A stretch of 64,000 nucleotides of DNA. Source: Sanderia malayensis. Its lineage: Eukaryota > Cnidaria > Scyphozoa > Semaeostomeae > Pelagiidae. The translations under genes were made by a program, and so were the position numbers. The DNA lies in the NCBI GenBank assembly GCA_013076295.1, contig RQOL01000531.1, positions 3,038,001 through 3,102,000 of the forward strand. The letters are read 5' to 3'. This document shows, one piece after another, positions 1 through 11,664 of the stretch. The first letter of the stretch is position 1. Each line of letters begins with the position of its first letter. The notes beneath the pieces are model-generated. The model had not been told where the DNA came from. It saw only the letters and a list, made by a program, of their open reading frames with translations, and did not search any database.

Positions 1-53
1 AGGAAATATATACTCAGAAAATATCCTCTTATTCTTATAACTAGTAACTTATT

Positions 54-242
54 TTATACTGCCATATCTGATTCTTTAAGTAATTTTGCGAGTTCTTGCT
101 TCTTTGTTAAGTCTTGCATCTTTTTTAAGGCTTGCTTCCATATCTTCTTTTTTAATCCAAGAATTAAGTTTCTCCCAGTTAATTTTCTAAGTTTGAGAAA
201 TTGTTTTAAATGTTTTGTTATAATGTCCTTTAAATTTTTCAA
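54..242 (-). other. Unrecognised lysine-rich 62-residue ORF, copy 1
   Basis: An ATG-to-stop reading frame of 62 residues, rich in Lys and Leu, with an amphipathic-helix look. The same frame is kept in the second copy of the locus (40752-40940) with few changes. I recognise no domain and see no convincing splice sites. It may be chance or a fragment of a mobile-element gene, since in copy 2 it lies just right of a helicase remnant. Confidence 0.2.
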
Positions 243-639
243 ATAAATGTTCCCTATGAAGATTGTTAACCATTAATGAAAAAAATTTCAAAAACCTTTT
301 GTTTAATGTTTGTCTACAAATGAAGGGAGTGAAAATTTCCACAGGTTGTAAATACGCATTCTATTTTATTTCTCAAATCAAGTTATTGTTCAGTGTAAAG
401 AAAAGCAACCCATTTGCTCTAACCCTCTCATGCCCAGCATCCCAGTAGGTCCCAGTAGAAGCAAAAATCATGAAAAACTCAATTTGATTAAAACTGGCTG
501 AAACTCGGTGAGAAGTACAATTTTGGGGCGCTGAATTCGAATATCGAATTTATTTTTTGAAATTTTGATGTTTTGGGGGCAAAAAATGGGGGTAAAAGGG
601 GGGCAATATGCAATTTTTGAAACTTGTCAAATTTGAATC

Positions 640-1085
640 TTTGAAATTCACTGTATTTACGTGTTTTCACCGAGATGCACACTGATAATGCACTAATACA
701 CTTGTCTTCACTTATACACACTCTTATACACTTGCAATTCACTGTATTTACGTGTTTTCACCAAAGGGCATTATGATAATGCACCAATACATTTGTCTTC
801 ACTTCTACACACTCTTATACACTTGCAATTCACTGTATTTACGTGTTTTCACCAAAGGGCATTATGATAATGCACCAATACATTTGTCTTTATTTGTACA
901 CACTCTTATACACTTGCAATTCACTGTATTTACGTGTTTTCACCGAGATGCACACTGAAAATGCACTAATACACTTGTCTTCACTTATACACACCCTTAT
1001 ACACTTGCTATTCACTGTATTTACAAGATTTTTTTACCCAAATGCACTCTGATAATGCACTAATACATGTGTTATACATATGTTA
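640..1085. repeat. 91-bp tandem repeat, copy 1
   Basis: About five head-to-tail units of 91 bp, each containing CACTGTATTTACGTGTTTTC followed by a variable TGATAATGCACYAATACA segment. Unit spacing is exact (for example 752 and 843). Copy 2 of the locus has only about two and a half units (41339-41585), so the array is length-variable. Small ORFs here are shadows of the repeat. Confidence 0.85.
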
Positions 1086-1269
1086 TACACATCGATGCCG
1101 GAACAGGGGGGGCAAGGGGGCGGCTGCCCTTTCATAATAATGCAAGAAGTGCCCTTTTTGCATTATTACGGCTTTTTTGCTTTACAACAAGACGTATTGT
1201 GATCAACGATCGCCATTGGTATTTAACTGAAACAGCAGACTAGATACAGCATAGCACCATGATATACAA

Positions 1270-1524
1270 TACCGTAAATCCTAGAATAAGCCCCCACCTT
1301 CGAATAAGCCCCCATCCTGATAATCATTTGCAAGGTATTGAGCCCAAGTATTGAGACGTTGAAGTTGTTTAGAATGTATTGCAAGTAGCAGCAAGTTTAA
1401 ACCAATAACTTCATTGGTTGGCTGCATAGTATAGCTTTTATTTTGCTTAATATTGGACAATAATCAGGCTAAAATTTAGTTTTTCCAAATACGCTTCCGG
1501 GAATTTATTCGAAGATTTACGGTA
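1270..1524. mobile_element. TA-flanked MITE (TACCGTAAATC family)
   Basis: Starts TACCGTAAATCCTAGAATAA and ends in the inverse complement GATTTACGGTA, with TA at both ends as in Tc1/mariner-type insertions. Near its start are two copies of AATAAGCCCCCA. A relative with the same termini sits at 39435-39867. The 5.33-kb tandem duplication begins inside this element, at 1376. Confidence 0.6.
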
Positions 1525-1639
1525 AACTCAATTTTTTTATAAGAAACACTCTATAAGAAACGGTAGGCTCAATTTTTCCAAAGCTAAGAAACAGCCCTAC
1601 CAAAATTGAAAAGGCTAAGAAGCTTTTATACCATAGGAA

Positions 1640-1690
1640 GGGCACTTTTGGGCGTGGCATTATTTTTAAATGCCACGCCCAAAAGTGCCC
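1640..1690. repeat. Perfect 21-bp hairpin
   Basis: GGGCACTTTTGGGCGTGGCA(T) at 1640-1660 is exactly inverted at 1670-1690 across a 9-base loop. It is repeated at 6972-7022 by the tandem duplication. It lies inside the putative TIR element and may be a nested mini-foldback. Confidence 0.7.
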
Positions 1691-2043
1691 TCTAAAAAAG
1701 TTTGACCCCCTGTGCTCCAGTGTGCTTCCGGCATCCCTGATACATGTGTTATACATGCGTTATTGTTATACACTACATATATATTGTAGGGACACACATA
1801 CTACCCCTTTATCATGCATTGTCTTATAATTGTATTCCGGGACCTATAGTTTACATACATATGAAGTCTTTGCCGTCGCAAGGCATTTCAACGTATGCGC
1901 GGCGCGAATTTATAAATTCAATTCAACTGTTGTTTTGTAATTTGTTTGATGATTTTGAATTATTGGGGTGTGTCGGCCTACCTACCTCGCTCGATCTCAT
2001 ATCACATATTATATCGCTGAGGATTAATTAACTGATATTCAAA

Positions 2044-5000
2044 ATGGACTTGAATATATCCGTTCGCCTCAAATCATTCAAAGCTGCTTTTCAGCATTAC
2101 AGGAGCAATCAAACAGAACAGGCAATAAAAGACCTTGAAAGAGAATTGGACGTAAGCTTTTTAATTTTTAGACTTTCTTTCTTACGCTATTATTCATTTA
2201 TTTTGCAATTACATATTCTCTTTTATACTCTGATTCTTCTTGAGAAACTGTTGTATCTTATCATTTGAAAATGATAAGATACAACGGTTTCTACAAGACT
2301 CATTTCAACTGACACCAAAATTGGTAAACTTTTTGATGCGACAGTCAGCAACAGGTGATGAAGCTATAACCTTCCATGTAAGCTACGCTCCCAATGGTCT
2401 TGAGCTATTGTTTTGAACACAAAAGACAAACATACGTATTGTTTTTTAAACAATTGCATTTTGAACTTAGTGAATTTTATGTTGATGTTTATTTTTAGGG
2501 TCTTCAACTTCTGCAAGAGATAACATATAAGCTGAAAATTAAACAGCTCCTTGGAGAAGAAGAGAACCTAATCAGATATCTTGTGTCAAAAATGTGAGTT
2601 ATCATCAATGTATTTTTGTGAACATGAAACAAAGGTGTCAGTTTCCATGCCTCAGCTTTCGGAAGGAGTTTTTGTTAAATGCAAAATTTGCAGGTCCTTG
2701 TGTGCTTGTTTTTACTGTAGTACAGTACATCCTCGATTATCCGAACCTTGATTATCCGAACCTCGATTATACGAACCTCGATTATCCGAACACCAAAAGT
2801 TTTTACTAAATCAGTTTTTTGCAATCCCACTCTCGATCACCAAATAAAATATACGTTGTCTTTTTAAATTTTTGCCCTTTATCAAAGTCAAATCTAACGA
2901 AAAGATCAAATTAACACATCAGTTTTCATATTCGTGTTTGCAATTACCGAAACCGCTGAAAGGAAATCGAACAGGAATTTCAAAACTCGCGAGTTTTGAC
3001 TAATTGTGATCGTCCCATCTTCCGTTTGAGCACCCCGTGACTATTCTGGGTGATAAAATAAACTTCATAGCAGGATTAGTAGGTAAAATTTTTGTCCTTG
3101 ATTATCCAAATTCTTGGCGTATCCGAACGGCCCAGCAAAAAATTGAGTTCAACTTGTTAGGATAATCGAGGATGTACTATATTGTGTATTTTATTTGCAG
3201 TGTTTCTGCTGAGTCAAGCTTTCCGTTGCCCTGCCTTGGCTCTCTTGCAAACATTTGCAGATCTAATGCAAATCTACAGGACTACATCAAAGCAATGGTA
3301 AGCACATCATTGAATTTCTTTATTCTCTTTTGCTTCATAATATGTTTGTTGTTTTTTCATAATAGGGTTACAATAGCAAATTTTTGAAATTGATCGAAAT
3401 ATCACTTTCAAGGAGTCTAATCATACTAATTAGCATATTCTGATCATTTTGAGACAATTTCCATATCCATCAGTGACTGCTACAAGTGAATTACCGTATT
3501 TCCTCTAAAGAACGCCGCCCTCTGATAAACGCCGCACTTTAAACCAAGCATCTGTAATAAACGCCGCCCTCTAATGAACGCCGCATCTAAGGTACTTTAT
3601 GTATCCACCATGAACGGGTCAGGTCAAAATTCCGCATTTTAAAATTCAATGAAATGTGGTTCACATATAGTCTAAATCTACTAATTAGTACCTTCTGATC
3701 ACTTTAAAACAAGTTTCAGTTTTTTGGGACTGTTGGTTCAATAGTTACTATCCATAAGTGACTGCTACAAGTGAATTGCTTTATGTATCTACCATTAACA
3801 GGTCGGATTGAAATTCTGCATTTTGAAATTCAATGAAATATGGCTCGAAATTAGTCTAAATCTTTTAATTAGCACCTTCTGGTCATTTTAAAACAAGCTT
3901 CAGCCTTCTGGGACAGAAATACCTTGAATCTAGCGACTTTAACACTACATGAGAAAAAAATCTACTGTCATTTGAGGACGAAGCGTCTAATTCTCGGACT
4001 CTGGGCCTCTATTTCGAAAAATGTTCAAAGTTTTTTCAATATTCCTGTTCACCATAGATTCTCAAACAAAGAATGATTTAGTCGGCCTTTTTTCATTATT
4101 TTTTCACCGTAGGTTTCTAAACAAAATAGATTTGTTCGGCTCCGCCATGATGCCTGAGAGTTAGACTTCATCTGATATGTACTCGCAAGAGCTCATGGTA
4201 GTGCAACACCTCCAGGTCTAGGGTGTTGCTAAGGGCGGGAATTCAGCGCTCCGAGGTGTGTGAGCACAAATTTTTATCTTTTGTAATTTAATAAAAATTT
4301 ATTTTATTTTAAAAATATCGATTCGGGCAACCAATTTTACAATGAATAGTATAACAAGAAGCTTCATTTTATTAGGAAAACGATTTTAGTAGTTTCCTAC
4401 AAACGACTCGGTCGCACAAACAAATATATATATATTTGTTAATTTACGTTATTGGATTTTAATTGACTCTGAGGATGGTCGCTTGTTTGTGCGACCGAAT
4501 ATATAGTCGTTTGTAGGAAACTATTAACATCGTTTTCCTAATAAAATGAAGCTTCTTGTTATACTATTCATTATTTTATTCTATTCTAATAAAATACCTG
4601 TAACAAAAATGCGAAAGTACATAGCGCAAAAATAAGATAAAAAGATATAAAATAGCTTTGAAAATTGGAAACATAGCGAAACATAATGAATACTAAAGCT
4701 TTTCGTCTGACACTCATCAGAATAGTACGTCAGAAAGAGAACGAAAATGAAAACCTAACGAGAAATTATACCCAGAAGAGGATCGAAATTGGCCAATCAG
4801 AAATCTCTTTCTGATGTAGCTACTACTCTGATGAGTGTCAGACGAAAAGCTTTAGTATTTATTATGTTTCGCTATGTTTCCGATATTCAAAGCAATTCTG
4901 AAACTCTGTACCGACCAAAACTGTTCTACTATGAAAAGATATGCACGCATTTACCAATAGTTTGTTAGTTCAAATTTATTTAATGCTTCATGCTTTGAAT

Positions 5001-6334
5001 GTTTCAGGCTCAAACCTTTCGCAGAATGTGAAGTCTCTGGCCACAAAATATTAATGGTTTGTTGATAAATTTTACAATGCTTGTTCCATGTTTTGTTCCA
5101 TGCTTTTTTTAGCTGTATACCTGGTGTTAATGTCACATAAAGCCAATTATCTCTGGACCCAATGGTCCTAAGAAATTGCAAATTGTCTTAAAATGTGCTG
5201 AGATCTCAAAGAAATTCATTTCTTGACGATTTTCATAAAATATTATCCTTTGGTAACAGTATGGTTCAAAAGCAGCCACCCTTTCACTATGTTCCATGCT
5301 TTTTTTAGCTTATACCTGGTGTTAATGTCACATAAAGCCAATTATCTCTGGACCCAATGGTCCTAAGAAATTGCAAATTGTCTTAGAATGTGCTGAAATC
5401 TCAAAGAAATTCATTTCTTGACGATTTTCATAAAATGGTATCCTTTGGTAACAGTATGGTTCAAAAGCAGCCACCCTTTCACTATGTTCCATGCTTTTTT
5501 TAGCTGTATACCTGGTGTTAATGTCACATAAAGCCAATTATCTCTGGACCCAATTGTCCTAAGAAATTGCAAATTGTCTTAGAATGTGCTGAGATCTCAA
5601 AGAAATTCATTTCTTGACGATTTTCATAAAATGGTATCCTTTGGTAACAGTATGGTTCAAAAGCAGCCACCCTTTCACTATGTTCCATGCTTTTTTTAGC
5701 TGTATACCTGGTGTTAATGTCACATAAAGCCAATTATCTCTGGACCCAATTGTCCTAAGAAATTGCAAATTGTCTTAAAATGTGCTGAAATCTCAAAGAA
5801 ATTCATTTCTTGACGATTTTCATAAAATGGTATCCTTTGGTAACAGTATGGTTCAAAAGCAGCCACCCTGTCACTATGTTCCATGCTTTTTTTAGCTGTA
5901 TACCTGGTGTTAATGTCCCATAAAGCTAATTATCTCTGCACCCAATGGTCCTAAGAAATTGCAAATTGTCTTAAAATGTGCTGAGACCTCAAAGGAGCTC
6001 ATTTCTTGATGAATTTCTTAAATTCACATGAATATCATAATTCGATCCCTTACAATTTTCATAGGTCATCTTTTGTATGATCATGTGATGCGGGTTTAAT
6101 TTAACTGATCATACAAATGGACCAATGGATTTAACTTAGCTATGGGTACCCCCCCCCTTTCAACTTAATTGGCAAGTGGGAAGTAATTCGACCCAGTGGT
6201 CCAATCTGAATACTCGCTCAGTGTGAAATCTCGAATGTGGATATTTTTGAATTCATTAGAGCATTTATCTTTTTTTCCAGATTCCTGAATTGTTGGTAGA
6301 GTTCACTAACAATACTTCATCAAAACAAATGAGC
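2044..6334 (+). CDS. CIP2A-like gene, 5' exons 1-6, copy 1 unit A (partial)
   Basis: Exons read as 2044-2151 (ATG start, 36 codons), 2279-2377, 2499-2593, 3201-3297, an exon beginning at 3366, and a candidate at 6281-6334. Phases join cleanly through the fourth exon. The translation carries GLQLLQEITYKLKI and LPCLGSLANICRSN, which match the N-terminal armadillo-like domain of CIP2A, a PP2A-B56 inhibitor scaffold. The exon at 3366 continues the homology (YNSKFLKLIEISLS) but meets a stop near 3440, and its only nearby donor is weak (GTCTAA). The exon at 6281 has good splice sites and an open phase-0 frame, but its homology is marginal. No later CIP2A exons or coiled-coil region are visible, so the gene is partial or decayed here. 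Confidence 0.65.
2245..2290 (+). promoter_or_regulatory. Hairpin enclosing the 3' splice site of CIP2A-like exon 2
   Basis: The 17-base arm at 2250-2266 is perfectly complementary to 2269-2285, and one U-G wobble extends the stem to 22 bp (2245-2290). The acceptor AG (2277-2278) lies inside the right arm, while the pyrimidine-rich tract lies left of the stem. Folding of the pre-mRNA would bring the tract near the AG. The same hairpin is at 7576-7621 (identical) and at 41887-41932 with one mismatch. Confidence 0.55.
2723..3179. mobile_element. Pogo/Tigger-like MITE in CIP2A-like intron 3, unit A
   Basis: TIR AGTACATCCTCGATTATCC at both ends, flanked by TA on each side (2721-2722 and 3180-3181). 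The left end holds four tandem copies of a 17-bp GATTATCCGAAC unit. It has no coding capacity. The short TIR starting CAGTA and the TA target suggest the pogo branch of Tc1/mariner. Confidence 0.65.
3494..3920. repeat. Dispersed repeats: CCGTATTTCC end and about 180-bp family
   Basis: 3494-3590 holds a TACCGTATTTCCTCTAAAG terminus with three AACGCCGC-type copies and no visible matching right end. 3600-3920 holds two diverged copies of an approximately 180-bp unit with the motifs TCTGGGACAG, GGTTCAATAGTTA and AAATTCAATGAAAT. The same family recurs at 15284-15760 and 49895-50330. Confidence 0.5.
4341..4572. mobile_element. Palindromic MITE, unit A
   Basis: A 232-bp element whose arms (about 85-100 bp, starting AATGAATAGTATAACAAGAA) are near-perfect inverted repeats around a short AT-rich centre. 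No coding capacity. The same element is at 9672-9903 and 44455-44686. Confidence 0.7.
4655..4893. mobile_element. MITE with about 60-bp TIRs, unit A
   Basis: The left arm runs through GGAAACATAGCGAAACATAA and CTTTTCGTCTGACACTCATC, and the right arm is its inverse complement with a few mismatches. Length is 239 bp with no coding capacity. Also at 9986-10224 and 44769-45007. Confidence 0.7.
5080..6000. repeat. 196-bp tandem repeat, unit A (about 5 copies)
   Basis: Head-to-tail 196-bp units, each beginning TTCCATGCTTTTTTTAGCTG and containing AGCCAATTATCTCTGGACCC. Adjacent copies differ by a few bases. The recurring 69-residue minus-strand ORFs are by-products of the repeat. Copy 2 has about four units. 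Confidence 0.85.
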
Positions 6335-6707
6335 GTAAGTGCCTTGACGCATGCGTACATGATTCGCTCCCCGTGTGTGGTTTATAATCAATGTTGTATA
6401 GAGCCTCAATGCGCATTATTAAACTTCGGTGGCCATTTCCTCTGCCAAATGTCACTGGGATTTTATTAACTTTTCGGCAAAGATTGCTGATCTTGAAAGA
6501 TTTCATCTTTATTTAGAGTTCAGTCTTTCTATTTGGCAAAACTATCAAACATTTTGAGCATAGTGGCTGCTCGGCATGTGGCAATGGCCTCCCCGGGGAA
6601 GATAGGATTTCGCCTTTTTTTGGCGAAATTTTATTGGAACCGGGTGATTTTTAGCAATTGTTTATTAACAATTTTCCACATCTTTTACATTTTATTTACA
6701 TTTAATT
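6335..6707. other. Intronic or intergenic DNA, no gene seen
   Basis: Follows the donor of the last CIP2A-like exon in unit A. It contains a short GGATTTCGCC / GGCGAAATTT inverted repeat near 6605-6630. I see no exon. Confidence 0.4.
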
Positions 6708-7375
6708 GTATTGCAAGTAGCAGCAAGTTTAAACCAATAACTTCATTGGTTGGCTGCATAGTATAGCTTTTATTTTGCTTAATATTGGACAATAATCAGG
6801 CTAAAATTTAGTTTTTCCAAATACGCTTCCGGGAATTTATTCGAAGATTTACGGTAAACTCAATTTTTTTATAAGAAACACTCTATAAGAAACGGTAGGC
6901 TCAATTTTTCCAAAGCTAAGAAACAGCCCTACCAAAATTGAAAAGGCTAAGAAGCTTTTATACCATAGGAAGGGCACTTTTGGGCGTGGCATTATTTTTA
7001 AATGCCACGCCCAAAAGTGCCCTCTAAAAAAGTTTGACCCCCTGTGCTCCAGTGTGCTTCCGGCATCCCTGATACATGTGTTATACATGCGTTATTGTTA
7101 TACACTACATATATATTGTAGGGACACACATACTACCCCTTTATCATGCATTGTCTTATAATTGTATTCCGGGACCTATAGTTTACATACATATGAAGTC
7201 TTTGCCGTCGCAAGGCATTTCAACGTATGCGCGGCGCGAATTTATAAATTCAATTCAACTGTTGTTTTGTAATTTGTTTGATGATTTTGAATTATTGGGG
7301 TGTGTCGGCCTACCTACCTCGCTCGATCTCATATCACATATTATATCGCTGAGGATTAATTAACTGATATTCAAA

Positions 7376-10300
7376 ATGGACTTGAATATATCCGTTCGCC
7401 TCAAATCATTCAAAGCTGCTTTTCAGCATTACAGGAGCAATCAAACAGAACAGGCAATAAAAGACCTTGAAAGAGAATTGGACGTAAGCTTTTTAATTTT
7501 TAGACTTTCTTTCTTACGCTATTATTCATTTATTTTGCAATTACATATTCTCTTTATACTCTGATTCTTCTTGAGAAACTGTTGTATCTTATCATTTGAA
7601 AATGATAAGATACAACGGTTTCTACAAGACTCATTTCAACTGACACCAAAATTGGTAAACTTTTTGATGCGACAGTCAGCAACAGGTGATGAAGCTATAA
7701 CCTTCCATGTAAGCTACGCTCCCAATGGTCTTGAGCTATTGTTTTGAACACAAAAGACAAACATACGTATTGTTTTTTAAACAATTGCATTTTGAACTTA
7801 GTGAATTTTATGTTGATGTTTATTTTTAGGGTCTTCAACTTCTGCAAGAGATAACATATAAGCTGAAAATTAAACAGCTCCTTGGAGAAGAAGAGAACCT
7901 AATCAGATATCTTGTGTCAAAAATGTGAGTTATCATCAATGTATTTTTGTGAACATGAAACAAAGGTGTCAGTTTCCATGCCTCAGCTTTCGGAAGGAGT
8001 TTTTGTTAAATGCAAAATTTGCAGGTCCTTGTGTGCTTGTTTTTACTGTAGTACAGTACATCCTCGATTATCCGAACCTTGATTATCCGAACCTCGATTA
8101 TACGAACCTCGATTATCCGAACACCAAAAGTTTTTACTAAATCAGTTTTTTGCAATCCCACTCTCGATCACCAAATAAAATATACGTTGTCTTTTTAAAT
8201 TTTTGCCCTTTATCAAAGTCAAATCTAACGAAAAGATCAAATTAACACATCAGTTTTCATATTCGTGTTTGCAATTACCGAAACCGCTGAAAGGAAATCG
8301 AACAGGAATTTCAAAACTCGCGAGTTTTGACTAATTGTGATCGTCCCATCTTCCGTTTGAGCACCCCGTGACTATTCTGGGTGATAAAATAAACTTCATA
8401 GCAGGATTAGTAGGTAAAATTTTTGTCCTTGATTATCCAAATTCTTGGCGTATCCGAACGGCCCAGCAAAAAATTGAGTTCAACTTGTTAGGATAATCGA
8501 GGATGTACTATATTGTGTATTTTATTTGCAGTGTTTCTGCTGAGTCAAGCTTTCCGTTGCCCTGCCTTGGCTCTCTTGCAAACATTTGCAGATCTAATGC
8601 AAATCTACAGGACTACATCAAAGCAATGGTAAGCACATCATTGAATTTCTTTATTCTCTTTTGCTTCATAATATGTTTGTTGTTTTTTCATAATAGGGTT
8701 ACAATAGCAAATTTTTGAAATTGATCGAAATATCACTTTCAAGGAGTCTAATCATACTAATTAGCATATTCTGATCATTTTGAGACAATTTCCATATCCA
8801 TCAGTGACTGCTACAAGTGAATTACCGTATTTCCTCTAAAGAACGCCGCCCTCTGATAAACGCCGCACTTTAAACCAAGCATCTGTAATAAACGCCGCCC
8901 TCTAATGAACGCCGCATCTAAGGTACTTTATGTATCCACCATGAACGGGTCAGGTCAAAATTCCGCATTTTAAAATTCAATGAAATGTGGTTCACATATA
9001 GTCTAAATCTACTAATTAGTACCTTCTGATCACTTTAAAACAAGTTTCAGTTTTTTGGGACTGTTGGTTCAATAGTTACTATCCATAAGTGACTGCTACA
9101 AGTGAATTGCTTTATGTATCTACCATTAACAGGTCGGATTGAAATTCTGCATTTTGAAATTCAATGAAATATGGCTCGAAATTAGTCTAAATCTTTTAAT
9201 TAGCACCTTCTGGTCATTTTAAAACAAGCTTCAGCCTTCTGGGACAGAAATACCTTGAATCTAGCGACTTTAACACTACATGAGAAAAAAATCTACTGTC
9301 ATTTGAGGACGAAGCGTCTAATTCTCGGACTCTGGGCCTCTATTTCGAAAAATGTTCAAAGTTTTTTCAATATTCCTGTTCACCATAGATTCTCAAACAA
9401 AGAATGATTTAGTCGGCCTTTTTTCATTATTTTTTCACCGTAGGTTTCTAAACAAAATAGATTTGTTCGGCTCCGCCATGATGCCTGAGAGTTAGACTTC
9501 ATCTGATATGTACTCGCAAGAGCTCATGGTAGTGCAACACCTCCAGGTCTAGGGTGTTGCTAAGGGCGGGAATTCAGCGCTCCGAGGTGTGTGAGCACAA
9601 ATTTTTATCTTTTGTAATTTAATAAAAATTTATTTTATTTTAAAAATATCGATTCGGGCAACCAATTTTACAATGAATAGTATAACAAGAAGCTTCATTT
9701 TATTAGGAAAACGATTTTAGTAGTTTCCTACAAACGACTCGGTCGCACAAACAAATATATATATATTTGTTAATTTACGTTATTGGATTTTAATTGACTC
9801 TGAGGATGGTCGCTTGTTTGTGCGACCGAATATATAGTCGTTTGTAGGAAACTATTAACATCGTTTTCCTAATAAAATGAAGCTTCTTGTTATACTATTC
9901 ATTATTTTATTCTATTCTAATAAAATACCTGTAACAAAAATGCGAAAGTACATAGCGCAAAAATAAGATAAAAAGATATAAAATAGCTTTGAAAATTGGA
10001 AACATAGCGAAACATAATGAATACTAAAGCTTTTCGTCTGACACTCATCAGAATAGTACGTCAGAAAGAGAACGAAAATGAAAACCTAACGAGAAATTAT
10101 ACCCAGAAGAGGATCGAAATTGGCCAATCAGAAATCTCTTTCTGATGTAGCTACTACTCTGATGAGTGTCAGACGAAAAGCTTTAGTATTTATTATGTTT
10201 CGCTATGTTTCCGATATTCAAAGCAATTCTGAAACTCTGTACCGACCAAAACTGTTCTACTATGAAAAGATATGCACGCATTTACCAATAGTTTGTTAGT

Positions 10301-11664
10301 TCAAATTTATTTAATGCTTCATGCTTTGAATGTTTCAGGCTCAAACCTTTCGCAGAATGTGAAGTCTCTGGCCACAAAATATTAATGGTTTGTTGATAAA
10401 TTTTACAATGCTTGTTCCATGTTTTGTTCCATGCTTTTTTTAGCTGTATACCTGGTGTTAATGTCACATAAAGCCAATTATCTCTGGACCCAATGGTCCT
10501 AAGAAATTGCAAATTGTCTTAAAATGTGCTGAGATCTCAAAGAAATTCATTTCTTGACGATTTTCATAAAATATTATCCTTTGGTAACAGTATGGTTCAA
10601 AAGCAGCCACCCTTTCACTATGTTCCATGCTTTTTTTAGCTTATACCTGGTGTTAATGTCACATAAAGCCAATTATCTCTGGACCCAATGGTCCTAAGAA
10701 ATTGCAAATTGTCTTAGAATGTGCTGAAATCTCAAAGAAATTCATTTCTTGACGATTTTCATAAAATGGTATCCTTTGGTAACAGTATGGTTCAAAAGCA
10801 GCCACCCTTTCACTATGTTCCATGCTTTTTTTAGCTGTATACCTGGTGTTAATGTCACATAAAGCCAATTATCTCTGGACCCAATTGTCCTAAGAAATTG
10901 CAAATTGTCTTAGAATGTGCTGAGATCTCAAAGAAATTCATTTCTTGACGATTTTCATAAAATGGTATCCTTTGGTAACAGTATGGTTCAAAAGCAGCCA
11001 CCCTTTCACTATGTTCCATGCTTTTTTTAGCTGTATACCTGGTGTTAATGTCACATAAAGCCAATTATCTCTGGACCCAATTGTCCTAAGAAATTGCAAA
11101 TTGTCTTAAAATGTGCTGAAATCTCAAAGAAATTCATTTCTTGACGATTTTCATAAAATGGTATCCTTTGGTAACAGTATGGTTCAAAAGCAGCCACCCT
11201 GTCACTATGTTCCATGCTTTTTTTAGCTGTATACCTGGTGTTAATGTCCCATAAAGCTAATTATCTCTGCACCCAATGGTCCTAAGAAATTGCAAATTGT
11301 CTTAAAATGTGCTGAGACCTCAAAGGAGCTCATTTCTTGATGAATTTCTTAAATTCACATGAATATCATAATTCGATCCCTTACAATTTTCATAGGTCAT
11401 CTTTTGTATGATCATGTGATGCGGGTTTAATTTAACTGATCATACAAATGGACCAATGGATTTAACTTAGCTATGGGTACCCCCCCCCTTTCAACTTAAT
11501 TGGCAAGTGGGAAGTAATTCGACCCAGTGGTCCAATCTGAATACTCGCTCAGTGTGAAATCTCGAATGTGGATATTTTTGAATTCATTAGAGCATTTATC
11601 TTTTTTCCAGATTCCTGAATTGTTGGTAGAGTTCACTAACAATACTTCATCAAAACAAATGAGC
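7376..11664 (+). CDS. CIP2A-like gene, 5' exons 1-6, copy 1 unit B (partial)
   Basis: Same exons as unit A: 7376-7483, 7610-7708, 7830-7924, 8532-8628, one beginning at 8697, and 11611-11664. The encoded residues are identical to unit A. If the assembly is right, the upstream unit A duplicates the promoter and first exons, so transcripts could start from either unit; splicing from A into B would duplicate the N-terminal segment. The same caveat applies about the missing downstream exons. Confidence 0.6.
8054..8510. mobile_element. Pogo/Tigger-like MITE, unit B
   Basis: Tandem-duplication copy of the element at 2723-3179, with the same TIRs and TA flanks. Confidence 0.6.
9672..9903. mobile_element. 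Palindromic MITE, unit B
   Basis: Tandem-duplication copy of the 232-bp palindromic element at 4341-4572. Confidence 0.65.
9986..10224. mobile_element. MITE with about 60-bp TIRs, unit B
   Basis: Tandem-duplication copy of the 239-bp element at 4655-4893. Confidence 0.65.
10411..11331. repeat. 196-bp tandem repeat, unit B
   Basis: Duplicate of the array at 5080-6000, with the same number of units. Confidence 0.8.

Larger units (their letters stand above)
1094..1735. mobile_element. Possible short-TIR element with nested MITE
   Basis: Begins GATGCCGGAACAGGGG and ends with the inverse complement of GATGCCGGAA, giving about 10 bp of terminal inverted repeat. It holds a nested MITE (1270-1524) and a 21-bp hairpin (1640-1690). 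The whole 1081-1945 interval is missing from copy 2 at about 41590. Boundaries are inferred from the TIR only; no target-site duplication is obvious. Confidence 0.4.
1376..6707. repeat. 5.33-kb direct tandem duplication, unit 1
   Basis: Sequence from 1376 to 6707 is repeated directly from 6708 to 12036, nearly base for base. The differences I found are homopolymer-length changes and one substitution near 11920. The join at 6707/6708 fuses TTTAATT to GTATTGCAAG with about 1 bp of microhomology. Copy 2 has a single unit, so this is private to copy 1. Unit 1 carries CIP2A-like exons 1-6. Confidence 0.9.

Noticed and set aside
5328..5733. Repeated 69-residue minus-strand ORFs
   Set aside because: By-products of the 196-bp tandem repeat; 196 is not a multiple of three, so they do not join, and no domain is visible.
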